Shown piece after piece: positions 18,317-27,423 of a stretch of 64,000 bases of DNA. The stretch spans positions 1 through 64,000 of the forward strand of contig JBOEHE010000016.1 in NCBI GenBank assembly GCA_050633785.1, given 5' to 3'. The stretch is from CALKZN01 sp050633785 (GTDB lineage: Bacteria > Pseudomonadota > Gammaproteobacteria > Arenicellales > Arenicellaceae). The notes under the pieces are model-generated. The model worked only from the letters and a program-made list of their open reading frames with translations. It ran no database searches and was not told the origin of the DNA. Made by a program: the position numbers and the translations under genes. Position 1 is the stretch's first letter. Every line of letters starts with the position of its first letter.

Positions 18317-18529
18317 GACCGAGCCTCAACAAATAAACACAAGTAGAGCTGTTTGATAACGGCTTTGCCTGAACAACTGTCAGGCAACTGTCATCCCCCT
18401 GAACCCACAAGCAAGGTTATGGCCAGTCAACACTAAAATATTGACCGCCGTGCTCTTTCTGGCACGACTATTTGAGGTGCATCCCTTGCAAATAGTTATA
18501 CGTTCAAATCATCACGCAATGGTTTATCA

Positions 18530-20098
18530 TTAAAAACGTAAATCCAGGCCAATGGCTTTGAGCCATTTTTTCTCCTGCTGTAAGTCAGCCGAAGTCAATG
18601 GGTGAGCTGTCAACCAGCCATCAGGAAAACTCAACGTCAACTGCATTCCGCTGGCACTGGAGCTTAACCCTTCTGGTAGAGGTTCGCTTCTTGCACGATG
18701 CAGTAAAACAGCAAGACGCAGCAGAATAGCCAGACGTTTTGCCGGAGTCACAATGCTGGCTGGTAATTTTTCAAAGTCCTGGACAGGAAACTTACGCCGA
18801 TGCCCCCTGATCATACAAGCCAACAACATCTGGTCGCGTCTGGCAAAACCAACCAAATCCGCATTTTGCACCAGATAAGCACCATGTTTGTGATAAGCAT
18901 CATGGCTTATCAGCATACCGATTTCATGCACCAGAGCAGACCACCCCAGCATTTTACGCAATAAGCGAACATCAATATCCCAGGTTGTGCTTACATCATC
19001 GTACAAACGTAAAGCGGTATTTTTTACATATTCAGCATGATGAACATCAACAGCACAACGCTGCAAAAGTGCATTCAACGCAACATCACGCACATCACTG
19101 TCGGCTGTTCTCCCTATCAAGTCATACAAAACCCCTTCGCGCAACGCAACATCCGACACTTGCATACGTTCAAATGAAAACAATTCAAAAAGAGCAATTA
19201 AGATCGACAAACCACCGGCAAAAACCGGCTTCCGATCATCCGTCAACCCAGGCAGCTGTAAGCCTGAGACAGATCCTTCCTTGAGCACATAGTCATACAA
19301 TTTGCGTAAGGCTGATAAGGTTATCTCACCATTAGCCCATCCCATGGCATCCAGTATGTTCGACAGTGATTTAATGGTGCCGGAACAGCCGATTACATGC
19401 TGCCACCCTTGTTGCTTGAAAAGCTTTACTACCGGTTGAATCGCCAACTCAGAATATAAAATTGCCTGCTCGAATCTGTCCTCCGACAAAATGCCATCAG
19501 CAAAAAATTTATTGCTTACAACCACACATCCCATCTCAAGACTCTCACGGTGAGCCGGTTCATCACTATTACCAACAATGACCTCAGTACTACCTCCACC
19601 AATATCAACCACAACTCTACTTGAATCACCAAACTCTGAGCCTTTAACCACTCCAAGGTAAATCAGTCTTGCCTCTTCTCGCCCAGCGATAATTTCAATC
19701 GGATGATTCAGCATCGACTCTGCTTTTTCTAGAAACTTGTGCCCATCTCGCATACGCCGAAGAGCATTGGTCCCGACAGCACGAATATTATCTTCAGGTA
19801 CGCTCAACAACAACTGTGAAAATTTCTGCAGGCAATCCAAAGCTCTTGCAGCCACCTCATCAGACAGTTCGTTTTCATCATTCAAGCCAGAAGCCAGACG
19901 CACAGTTTCCCGGTGTCTATCGACAACGACAAACTCACCATGCTGATAACGAGAGATTACAATATGAAAACTGTTAGAGCCCAGATCGACCGCCGCATAC
20001 ATAGAAGAGTTATCAACAGTTGCATTTGGTAGCGGTGTTTGTTTTTCAGATGGCTGTATTACTTCGGCAGATGTGTTGTCAGATGTATTATGAGGCAC
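18530..20098 (-). CDS. ppx: Exopolyphosphatase (Ppx/GppA family)
   Basis: A 522-residue enzyme. The ASKHA phosphate-binding motifs are visible as VDLGSNSFHIVI (about residues 37-48) and VDIGGGSTEVIVG (about 167-179), and the C-terminal half is the helical HD-like region of long Ppx proteins (SALVHEIGMLISHDAYHKHGA). It removes terminal phosphate from polyphosphate or converts pppGpp to ppGpp. The placement tail-to-tail with ppk1 favours Ppx. The first 30 residues are a polar extension before the fold. Confidence 0.9.
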   Translation of the reverse strand: MPHNTSDNTSAEVIQPSEKQTPLPNATVDNSSMYAAVDLGSNSFHIVISRYQHGEFVVVDRHRETVRLASGLNDENELSDEVAARALDCLQKFSQLLLSVPEDNIRAVGTNALRRMRDGHKFLEKAESMLNHPIEIIAGREEARLIYLGVVKGSEFGDSSRVVVDIGGGSTEVIVGNSDEPAHRESLEMGCVVVSNKFFADGILSEDRFEQAILYSELAIQPVVKLFKQQGWQHVIGCSGTIKSLSNILDAMGWANGEITLSALRKLYDYVLKEGSVSGLQLPGLTDDRKPVFAGGLSILIALFELFSFERMQVSDVALREGVLYDLIGRTADSDVRDVALNALLQRCAVDVHHAEYVKNTALRLYDDVSTTWDIDVRLLRKMLGWSALVHEIGMLISHDAYHKHGAYLVQNADLVGFARRDQMLLACMIRGHRRKFPVQDFEKLPASIVTPAKRLAILLRLAVLLHRARSEPLPEGLSSSASGMQLTLSFPDGWLTAHPLTSADLQQEKKWLKAIGLDLRF

Positions 20099-20290
20099 TA
20101 AACTATTTGCTCCTAAAAAGATATCTCAAGGATAGCAAACACTATTGAGCAACGACAAGCTGAACTGACAGTAGTGTCGCTTTAGCCATTAAAATCGTAT
20201 TAATTGAGGCAATAGATAAAATATCACTTGAAGTATTTGGCAACCTTCCTTAAAGTCGCGCATAGTCAGAATTAATGTATTGAGATTGCT

Positions 20291-20907
20291 ATGAAAAGTC
20301 GACTATTTATATCCTTGAGTATCTTATTAGCCGTGTTNNCAGCACTACATCACATGCTGCTGGAAATGCTGCCAACGGTGAGAAGTTGTCGCAAACCTGT
20401 CTAGGTTGTCATGGTGCGCCAGGCATGCGTAATGCCAGCCCGGTTTATCGAGTTCCAATGATTGGTGGCCAGCATGCTGAATATATTGTCAGCTCACTGC
20501 AAGCGTATAAGAATAAAGACCGTTCACACCCAACCATGCAAGCTCAAGCAGCCAGTCTCACTGATCAAGACATGCAGGACATCGCAGCCTATTTCGAAGG
20601 CTTGACGGGCAAAACAAAAATCATCACAAAATCAGGTGCTGCAGCAGGCAAAGAAAAGGCGGCTGTCTGCGCAGGCTGTCATGGTACAGATGGTAATGGT
20701 GAAAACTCAATATACCCAAAACTGGCTGGACAATACGATGATTATATTGAGAGAGCCTTACTGGATTACAAATCAGGCAAACGTAAAAACCCAATCATGG
20801 CTGGTTTTACCACACAGCTAAGCAAAAAGGACATCAAAGACCTGTCACATTGGTTCAGAAGTCAAGCTGGTGACATTACTGCTCCAGTGATCAAAATTAA
20901 AAAATAA
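20291..20907 (+). CDS. Diheme cytochrome c4-like protein with an N-base gap causing an apparent frameshift
   Basis: The start ATG and signal segment MKSRLFISLSILLAV are in one frame. Two unresolved bases (NN at 20338-20339) follow, and the rest (STTSHAAGNAANGEKL, then two heme sites TCLGCHG and VCAGCHG) is in another frame. With exactly two N the frame shifts; one or four bases would restore it. So this is most likely an assembly artefact and the gene is intact. The mature protein has two similar c-type domains of about 85 residues, as in periplasmic cytochrome c4, an electron donor to terminal oxidases. A terminator follows. Confidence 0.85.
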
Positions 20908-20958
20908 TTGCTCTCCCAAGCAAGCTACGAGCAAGTAGCAAAAGCCGGATAATAAAAA

Positions 20959-20986
20959 GCCAGATAAGCAATTATCTGGCTTTTTT
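20959..20986 (+). terminator. Rho-independent terminator
   Basis: Stem GCCAGATAA and TTATCTGGC around a GCAA loop, then six T. It ends the cytochrome c gene. Confidence 0.9.
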
Positions 20987-21077
20987 GACGTTATCGTCTT
21001 ACCTTTTTGGTGGGAGAGCTCGTGATTTTGCTCTTTTTTGCAATGGGCAAATTCTTAACCTCCATCGACAAATCTAT

Positions 21078-21683
21078 TTAAGGCTCTTTAACAAAGGTCC
21101 CCTTCAGCAATACCTTCATCCAACTTACATATTCAGTATTTGACCATCCATAATCCAAAGTCAACTGCTCCCAGTTCTGAATCGATATCATTGTTTTGAA
21201 CATATCAACAGCTTCATCAGACGCCCAGTTTTCTGCCAGCACCCCTTCGCTATGAAGCATATCTATTGTTTGCTTACAGACATTATACAAATCAGTCATA
21301 CACCCATTCCACGCTGCTGCCGCAGCTTCATCCGTTTCACGAGCATTTAACAAGGCTTTAGCCATGCCATAAATCTCTGGAATGTAATTACCCCAAACAT
21401 CAATACATGTTTCCAGAAGTTCAACTCCGGTTCGAGCTGTTTCAAATTGCTTCAGACGCTCATTCAACCCTTTAACTTCATCCACATAGTGCACTGTGGC
21501 TACCATCAGTTCCGTACGTGAATCAAAGTGCAAATATAAGGCCTGCCTGGAAATACCAGCTTCTTTCGCGATATCGCTCATACTGACATTCCTGCCGTTA
21601 CGCTGCTCCATCAGATGCCACGTAACTTTGAGAATTCGCGTTCGAGTATTACTTTTTTGACTTGACAGTGTGTCAATTGACAC
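21078..21683 (-). CDS. TetR-family repressor
   Basis: A 201-residue regulator with an N-terminal helix-turn-helix at about residues 14-60 (RILKVTWHLMEQ then MSDIAKEAGISRQALYLHF) and a ligand-binding C-terminal domain. The only plausible start is a GTG at 21683 that lies inside a 32-bp perfect palindrome, so the operator encodes the first residues (MSIDTLS). It is divergent from a DUF1772 membrane gene and an NAD(P)-binding gene, which are probably its targets. The ligand is unknown. Confidence 0.88.
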   Translation of the reverse strand: MSIDTLSSQKSNTRTRILKVTWHLMEQRNGRNVSMSDIAKEAGISRQALYLHFDSRTELMVATVHYVDEVKGLNERLKQFETARTGVELLETCIDVWGNYIPEIYGMAKALLNARETDEAAAAAWNGCMTDLYNVCKQTIDMLHSEGVLAENWASDEAVDMFKTMISIQNWEQLTLDYGWSNTEYVSWMKVLLKGTFVKEP

Positions 21684-21692
21684 ACTGTCAAG
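21661..21692. promoter_or_regulatory. 32-bp perfect palindromic operator at the TetR start
   Basis: The half-site CTTGACAGTGTGTCAA is followed directly by its exact reverse complement. Each half itself contains a smaller dyad (TTGACA and TGTCAA). It covers the GTG start of the TetR gene and lies about 100 bases upstream of the divergent DUF1772 start. Bound repressor would block both directions. The size suits two TetR dimers side by side, but that is inference. Confidence 0.8.
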
Positions 21693-21789
21693 TAAAAATA
21701 GTAGCTTTAGGTAATGCGCGTCAATGAGAAGTTCAACAAATTACTTGTCAATAAATCTTATTAAATTACAAACATTAGATAACAACATA

Positions 21790-22281
21790 ATGTCTTCTGC
21801 AAACCTATTAATTTTCCTGCAAATAGCCACTATCAGCTGCGGCCTGATATCGGGTTTCTTTTTAACATTTTCAGATTTTCTTATGCGTTCCTTGAAACTG
21901 GCAAACGCTGAAGCAGGGATTGAAGTTATGCAGATTATTAATCGTGAGGTATGGAAATCAACCACCATGGTATTGCTATGGAGTATGGTTGCATTATCAC
22001 TGTTTCTCAGTGTTTATGCCTACTTTGAACTTACCGGCTCCATGGCCCTATTCACCATGACAGGCGGGATAGTCTATCTTCTTGGAGTCTTTGTCATTTC
22101 ATTCCGTTTCAACGTTCCAATGAACAATCAACTCGACCGCATGGAAAAGTCTAGCGTTGAGACCACCAACTACTGGGAAGATAGTTATGTGGGCCCTTGG
22201 GTATTCTGGAACTATATTCGTGCGCTCAAAGCTGGTATAGCAGCTGTTTGTTTTCTCTTGGCCAGCTCGCTGGTGAAGTAA
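21790..22281 (+). CDS. DUF1772 (anthrone-oxygenase-like) membrane protein
   Basis: A 163-residue protein with four predicted membrane segments. It starts MSSANLLIFLQIATI; an in-frame ATG at 21724 would add 22 residues and is less likely. The layout (segments at about 5-28, 54-76, 82-102 and 142-160, with the conserved FNVPMNNQLD loop and the later ETTNYWEDSYVGPWVFWNYIR) matches DUF1772, a family related to fungal anthrone oxygenases but without a proven bacterial role. It is the first gene of a two-gene unit facing the TetR gene. A paralogue with its own TetR is at 56036-56557. Confidence 0.8.
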   Translation: MSSANLLIFLQIATISCGLISGFFLTFSDFLMRSLKLANAEAGIEVMQIINREVWKSTTMVLLWSMVALSLFLSVYAYFELTGSMALFTMTGGIVYLLGVFVISFRFNVPMNNQLDRMEKSSVETTNYWEDSYVGPWVFWNYIRALKAGIAAVCFLLASSLVK

Positions 22282-22338
22282 TTTCCATTACAACCCTCTT
22301 ACAAACATTAACCCAACAACACACTACAGGAGAACACT

Positions 22339-22971
22339 ATGAACGTTGCTATCTTCGGATCAACTGGAAACACCGGTCAACAGCTCATCAAACAGGCACT
22401 TGAGCAAGGTCATACAGTCACAGCATTTGCACGAGCCCCATCTAAAATCACGAAAGAACATCCAAATTTACGCATTGTAAAAGGTGATGCGCTGAATATT
22501 TCTCACGTAAAACAGGCATTATCAGAACAAGATGCCATACTTTGTGCCTTGGGAATGCCGAACATTAGGGACAAAAGCCAATTGCGCAGCAAAGCAACCC
22601 AAGTGATTATACAAGCTATGCAACAATTGAAGGTCAAACGACTCATCTGCTTATCGGCTCTTGGAGTTGGTGATAGCCGTCCATTGCTACCAATGTTTTA
22701 TAAATACTTTCTTGCTCCAATATTCATGCATCATCTGTATCTTGATCACAACCTGCAGGAACAACATATCCAGCAAAGCCAATTGGACTGGACCATTGTC
22801 CGTCCTGGAGTTCTCAACAACGGCCAACTGACAAGTTCTTACCAACATGGACTGACAGCCGACTGTCAATCGATCAGTAGCAAAATTTCACGCTCTGATA
22901 CAGCACAATTTATGTTAAACCAATTAAGCAGTGAGCTCTATTTACACGAAACACCGTTTCTGTCCTACTAA
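22339..22971 (+). CDS. NAD(P)-binding atypical SDR (NmrA/NAD(P)H-dependent reductase-like)
   Basis: A 210-residue Rossmann-fold protein starting MNVAIFGSTGNTGQQLIKQA, where GSTGNTG is the cofactor loop. AGGAGAA lies before the ATG. The downstream pattern (LRIVKGDALNISHVKQAL and LICLSALGVGD) is that of atypical short-chain dehydrogenases such as BVR-B/NmrA-like proteins. It probably reduces or senses NADPH-linked substrates such as quinones or flavins. It lies 57 bases after the DUF1772 gene and is likely in the same TetR-controlled unit. Confidence 0.85.
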   Translation: MNVAIFGSTGNTGQQLIKQALEQGHTVTAFARAPSKITKEHPNLRIVKGDALNISHVKQALSEQDAILCALGMPNIRDKSQLRSKATQVIIQAMQQLKVKRLICLSALGVGDSRPLLPMFYKYFLAPIFMHHLYLDHNLQEQHIQQSQLDWTIVRPGVLNNGQLTSSYQHGLTADCQSISSKISRSDTAQFMLNQLSSELYLHETPFLSY

Positions 22972-23046
22972 GACCCCTTACCTCTGGCATGGAAATCTGC
23001 AAACCAACTGAAAAAGCAGTTGCTCAGTTTCAAACTTACAATCTGA

Positions 23047-25119
23047 TCAACTGCCCTTTTGTTTCACTTCAGGCAATGTAATCCGCTTACCGGCAAGTGC
23101 TAAGTTCGTTCTAGGGTTGTAGTTATAAATCAACCACAAAGGCACACCTGCATTTTGTGAAATACGCCATAAAGTCTGACCACTGCGTATGCGATAAGGA
23201 TAAGTTTTCACCACTTCATAACGTTCAAAATATTGTGCGCTGATTGCTTCATGATAGTCTGAACGTTGGGCTTCAAAGGCTTCTTTCTGAGCAATAGTTC
23301 TAATCGGCAAATTAACTCGTTTACCGATCCGCAAAGGGGTATTTTTTCGCATCCCGTTTAAACGCCTGATATCTGCTGAACTGCCTTTCCCCAACCAATC
23401 AGCGTAATGCCCAACCGTCTCTGATGGAAGAATTTTCACCCAATGTTTCTGCCCATTCTGCTGCACTGACATATCAAACTGAATTGAAGGTTCTGTCTTA
23501 GTCGCAGGTTTTGAACTTGCTTGAGTTTGTTTTGATGGCGTTGAACTATTCGCAGCAATCGAATCTTTTAGAGCGTCACTTTGAACATTCTTTTGACTCG
23601 TTCCTGCAACCAGGCTCTGGCGAACAGATGCAGTTTGTTGTGCCAGAGCACTTGGCTTGTATTTCTCTTTGCCGGTAGATGGAATTTTCAGACGCTGCCC
23701 TATTCGTATCACTGCCTTACGATTAAGCTTATTCAGAACGATCAAGTCACGACATCGAGCCCCATATTTTTCAGCAATACCACAAGCGGTCTGCCCTCGA
23801 CGAACCTTATGACGGTTACCACTATCACTGCCAGCAGGAGCAGGCAATTTCGCAAGTTTCGCTATCTGCCGATCCCAGCCTCGACTGTTTTCTGGCACTT
23901 TCAGAACATAACCTGCCGGGATAAGCCGTGAGCCACGCCATACTTTACTGGTCAATGCCGGATTCAAAGTTTTGAGCTGCTTACGCTTTACTTTGAAAAT
24001 AGACTCAACTTGTTTTGCCGATACAGCCTTCTTCAATGGAATACTATTCGTTGCCGGAGCTGTATTGTGTTGAATCGATGGAAAATAAAAAGATGCGTTC
24101 TGTGCGACATAACGTGCCGCCAGGAAACTGGCATAAAAATTTCGTACGGCCGTTCGAAATGAATTCGATTTATACTCTGCCAACAATTTAACGTAATCAC
24201 TGCCAACCTGAGCAATGGCCCGTTCCATTCCTCTGACTCCATAGTTATAGGAGGTAATGATAAAAGGATTGATATGCGCTTGCTCAGTCGAGTGTCCGCC
24301 ACTTATGGCCGCTTTCGATAACTTACGAGTGCTGTTGGTAAAGTATTTTGCAGCTGCCAGTGTCGCCATTTCAGGTTCGAATCGTTCATCAACTGCCGAG
24401 CCAACTTGCAGGCCAAGACTCCGAGCTGTACGTGGCATGATTTGCCAAAGACCCGCTGCCCCCGCATAAGAATAAGCTTTCGGGTTGTAGGCAGATTCAA
24501 CAAAAGGCAGATATTGAATGTCTTCAGACAAGCCATTATCTTGCAAGACCTGTAAAATAAAGGGGCGGTAACGTTGAAAGTTTTCCAAAGCTCCCTGAAA
24601 ACGTTCTCGATTACCCGATTGGCAACGTACGTTGTCAGCCGCATCACGCAATTCTGCCGCCGTCGGTTTATCAAACAAACTTAACAAACGGCTACCTTTG
24701 ATCGATGCCGGGTCCTGGCCCTGCTCCAGTCGATCTGCCAGAGATAATAACTCCACTTTAATGCGGTTGTACTCAAGCTTAACCTCACCCTTAGGTTTCT
24801 TGCGACTGCAGCGATCTTTTGAGTTTACGACCGAATAAACGCGTTCAGGCACTCGTGAATCATGAAATATTCGATCTTCCAATTCCCACAAACGAAAGAC
24901 CTGTATCCAAAAGTCAATTCGCCCCTGTAATTCAGCAGGACATACGAAGACATCACCACAATTGAGCTCATGCGCAACTACCGTAGGAACGCCATAGTTG
25001 ACAGCCTGAGCCGGTGTATTAAATAGCATCACCAACCCAATGACACATGGTGTCAGGTAAGAATGCAATAAATGAGTAATTTTATTCCTCATGGGTTTAT
25101 AATTATTTCTTTTATCCAT
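23047..25119 (-). CDS. mltD: MltD-like lytic transglycosylase with LysM repeats
   Basis: A 690-residue periplasmic enzyme that cleaves peptidoglycan to anhydromuropeptides. A signal peptide ends near NTPAQA, followed by a helical region with three Cys pairs. The SLT catalytic domain contains YLPFVESAYNPKAYSYAG with the catalytic Glu near residue 207, AGLWQIMP, and SYNYG. A LysM-like repeat follows and clear LysM domains occur at about 440-490 (HKVRRGQTACGIAEKYGA) and the C-terminus (YRIRSGQTLWRISQNAGV). No good ribosome-binding site is seen; a second ATG nine codons in would also keep the signal. Confidence 0.88.
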   Translation of the reverse strand: MDKRNNYKPMRNKITHLLHSYLTPCVIGLVMLFNTPAQAVNYGVPTVVAHELNCGDVFVCPAELQGRIDFWIQVFRLWELEDRIFHDSRVPERVYSVVNSKDRCSRKKPKGEVKLEYNRIKVELLSLADRLEQGQDPASIKGSRLLSLFDKPTAAELRDAADNVRCQSGNRERFQGALENFQRYRPFILQVLQDNGLSEDIQYLPFVESAYNPKAYSYAGAAGLWQIMPRTARSLGLQVGSAVDERFEPEMATLAAAKYFTNSTRKLSKAAISGGHSTEQAHINPFIITSYNYGVRGMERAIAQVGSDYVKLLAEYKSNSFRTAVRNFYASFLAARYVAQNASFYFPSIQHNTAPATNSIPLKKAVSAKQVESIFKVKRKQLKTLNPALTSKVWRGSRLIPAGYVLKVPENSRGWDRQIAKLAKLPAPAGSDSGNRHKVRRGQTACGIAEKYGARCRDLIVLNKLNRKAVIRIGQRLKIPSTGKEKYKPSALAQQTASVRQSLVAGTSQKNVQSDALKDSIAANSSTPSKQTQASSKPATKTEPSIQFDMSVQQNGQKHWVKILPSETVGHYADWLGKGSSADIRRLNGMRKNTPLRIGKRVNLPIRTIAQKEAFEAQRSDYHEAISAQYFERYEVVKTYPYRIRSGQTLWRISQNAGVPLWLIYNYNPRTNLALAGKRITLPEVKQKGS

Positions 25120-25179
25120 GGTTGCAGTTTACAAGATAAATCGGTTGACTAAGATTAACTTTAGGCGAAAAAAATTCGA

Positions 25180-25647
25180 ATGAAAATTATTTATGCAGTT
25201 CTGACTCTTATTGCGCTTTATGTTCTGGTTTCACTGGGAACTATAATCAAGAACAATCCATCTCTGACCGCAAATCCGGGTCTTATGCAACGGTTAAAAC
25301 TTTTTTTGAGCACCAATAGAGCAGAAACAGCAGATCAGCCAGTTTTTCCAGAGTTGATTACCCCAAGTTACCAAATCCCAGAGCAACAATTGCACTCTTC
25401 ACTGGTAGATGCAGGCAAAGCATTGGGCTGGGAAGTAGTCGAAAATTCGGCTCATGATATCGCGTTTGTGATGACAACCCGAGTTTTTCGATTCAAAGAT
25501 GATATTACTGTAGATATTGAAGCAACAAACGGAACCAGCAATTTAAAAATTATCTCTCAATCACGCACTGGCCGAGCTGATTTTGCCGCCAACCTGAACA
25601 ATATCCTGAGTTTAAAAAAACAACTTGAATCGCAGCCATTACTCTAA
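25180..25647 (+). CDS. DUF1499 family membrane-anchored protein
   Basis: A 155-residue protein with one N-terminal membrane segment (residues 2-22) and a soluble domain carrying DUF1499-type features: GWEVVENS, FVMTTRVFRFKDDITVDIEA and the SQSRTGRADFAAN motif. The biochemical role of this family is unknown. It overlaps the convergent next gene by nine bases, so no terminator separates them. Confidence 0.75.
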   Translation: MKIIYAVLTLIALYVLVSLGTIIKNNPSLTANPGLMQRLKLFLSTNRAETADQPVFPELITPSYQIPEQQLHSSLVDAGKALGWEVVENSAHDIAFVMTTRVFRFKDDITVDIEATNGTSNLKIISQSRTGRADFAANLNNILSLKKQLESQPLL

Positions 25648-26226
25648 GCGCTTTTTAACCTGGTTTATCATAAAGCCAACTCCTGGAACCGTGCGGTAAA
25701 AGCCTTCATAACTATCCCAGTAATCTTGATGCAGAACAATCCTGCCATTAGCATCAAATTGCAAGTGAGTCATTCCTACAGATTCAATTTCTTCTGAGTC
25801 TGCATCAGCCTTGTAGCGCATTGTCCAACGCACATAGGCATTTACATCACCAAGAACGACATCTTCGACGACAACATCAATATCATGTAAACGCTTAGCT
25901 GTTCGTTGCAGATAGTTTGTCAACAGAACGTTGTCAGAGAAGGTATGTAATGTGTCATTAAAATACAACTGCGATGCATAGACCTGTTTGATACGTTGCT
26001 CTAAATCCTCAGCCATCAAATTATCCATAACGTTGGTAAATCTATCTTTAATCTGGTTTGCATCAAGACCATTTTCAGTAAACTTTGAGGCTGAAGCCGC
26101 ATATTTATCCTTAGCATTATGATAGTCATTGACGTAGCTGGAATGAGTTGGCCCAGCACAACTACTCACACTAAGTATAGACAACAAGGCAAGCAAAATT
26201 AACGTAATGACAATACTGATTTTCAT
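25639..26226 (-). CDS. Putative lipoprotein with SnoaL/NTF2-like domain
   Basis: A 195-residue protein with signal MKISIVITLILLALLSILS and a Cys at residue 23 (SVSSC) that could be lipidated. The region 60-190 looks like an NTF2/SnoaL-like fold: RFTNVMDNL, YASQLYFNDTL, ARVRW-like VNAYVRWTMRY, and the closing IVLHQDYWDSYEGFYRTVPGVG. SnoaL-like lipoproteins of this form are sometimes found near the fatty-acid modification cluster that starts 190 bases away on the other strand; a link is inference only. Confidence 0.65.
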   Translation of the reverse strand: MKISIVITLILLALLSILSVSSCAGPTHSSYVNDYHNAKDKYAASASKFTENGLDANQIKDRFTNVMDNLMAEDLEQRIKQVYASQLYFNDTLHTFSDNVLLTNYLQRTAKRLHDIDVVVEDVVLGDVNAYVRWTMRYKADADSEEIESVGMTHLQFDANGRIVLHQDYWDSYEGFYRTVPGVGFMINQVKKRLE

Positions 26227-26415
26227 AGCATAACACTATCCCCTCAGATGTGAACATTACGTCAAAAACAAGTCAATTCGACCAACACATTCATTACTGT
26301 TTTTGCGATAAAACCAAATGACGTAGCACAATGTCAGGTCTTTATGCTATCTATATAGAGGGGCAAACAAAAATATCAAAAAATATCGGGGCAACCGTTT
26401 CTCACGGCTATTTGA

Positions 26416-27366
26416 ATGAAAAATAAGACGTTAACAAAAACAATCATCAGCTGGTTTGACTCAAGCATCACTCGTGCAGACAGCGACATAGAGAGCAATG
26501 AAAAGTCCGTGGATTGGCTGAGAATTCTGCCCTTCCTCGTCCTCCATTTGGTTTGTTTTGCTGTTATCTGGGTTGGCTGGAGTCCAATCGCCGTAATATT
26601 TGCCATTGCATTCTATGTAATCCGCATGTTTGGCATCACTGCATTTTACCATCGTTACTTTTCACACAAATCGTTCAAAACCAGCCGCACTGCTCAGTTT
26701 ATCTTTGCCTTAATTGGCGCTGCTGCAACTCAACGGGGTCCCTTATGGTGGGCATCACATCACCGCCACCATCACACTCACGCTGACAAAGAACAGGATC
26801 GACATTCACCCAACGATGGTTTTTTATGGAGCCATATGGGCTGGTTTCTCAGCAAGAAGAATTTCACGACTAACTTTGACCGTATTAAGGACTTTTCCAG
26901 TTTTCCTGAATTGAAGTGGCTGGACCGGTTTGATATCACAGTACCCATTGTATTCGCCCTTCTGACCTTCCTGCTCGGAGCCATGCTCAACACCTTATGG
27001 CCTGAACTGGGCACCAGTGGTTGGCAAATGCTGGTCTGGGGTTATTTCATTTCAACCGTACTGCTCATTCATGGCACACTGACAATCAATTCACTGGCAC
27101 ACGTATTTGGTCATCGCCGTTTTGCCACACGGGACAATAGCAAAAACAATTTTTTTCTGGCACTGATTACCTTTGGCGAAGGCTGGCACAACAATCATCA
27201 TCGATTTCCTAGTTCAGCACGTCAGGGCTTGCATTGGTGGGAAATTGACTTCAGCTATTATGGTATCTGGTTTCTTGAAAAGTGCGGCATCATCTGGGAT
27301 GTTAAAAAAGGCCCAAGCCGCGCTGAAATTTTGAAAGCCCAACAGAAAAGCAACGCTGTCGTTTAA
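26416..27366 (+). CDS. Acyl-CoA/acyl-lipid delta-9-type desaturase
   Basis: A 316-residue integral membrane di-iron desaturase that would introduce a cis double bond into acyl chains using oxygen. The three histidine boxes are complete: HRYFSHK, HRHHHTHAD and HNNHHRFP. Hydrophobic pairs lie before box one and between boxes two and three. The N-terminus before residue 40 is polar and unusual in length. It is 57 bases ahead of the flavin oxidase gene on the same strand and may belong to the same lipid-modification unit. The electron donor is not in the window. Confidence 0.9.
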   Translation: MKNKTLTKTIISWFDSSITRADSDIESNEKSVDWLRILPFLVLHLVCFAVIWVGWSPIAVIFAIAFYVIRMFGITAFYHRYFSHKSFKTSRTAQFIFALIGAAATQRGPLWWASHHRHHHTHADKEQDRHSPNDGFLWSHMGWFLSKKNFTTNFDRIKDFSSFPELKWLDRFDITVPIVFALLTFLLGAMLNTLWPELGTSGWQMLVWGYFISTVLLIHGTLTINSLAHVFGHRRFATRDNSKNNFFLALITFGEGWHNNHHRFPSSARQGLHWWEIDFSYYGIWFLEKCGIIWDVKKGPSRAEILKAQQKSNAVV

Positions 27367-27385
27367 AGCTCAGGCAAACAGACAT

Positions 27386-27411
27386 TGTTTAGAAACTATG
27401 TTTAGAAACTA
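27386..27411. repeat. 13-bp tandem duplication
   Basis: The unit TGTTTAGAAACTA occurs twice head to tail with no spacer, starting 38 bases before the TTG of the flavin oxidase gene. It may come from replication slippage or may be a regulatory repeat. Confidence 0.85.
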
Positions 27412-27423
27412 TCGGATATTCCT

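Noticed and set aside
18371..18389. GCCTGA...TCAGGC dyad between ppk1 and ppx
   Set aside because: Only six pairs and no T run; not convincing as a terminator or operator.
26227..26415. rpoE/chrR regulator pair expected near the lipid cluster
   Set aside because: No such genes or recognisable ECF promoter could be found in the window; only homologue-based knowledge suggests such control.
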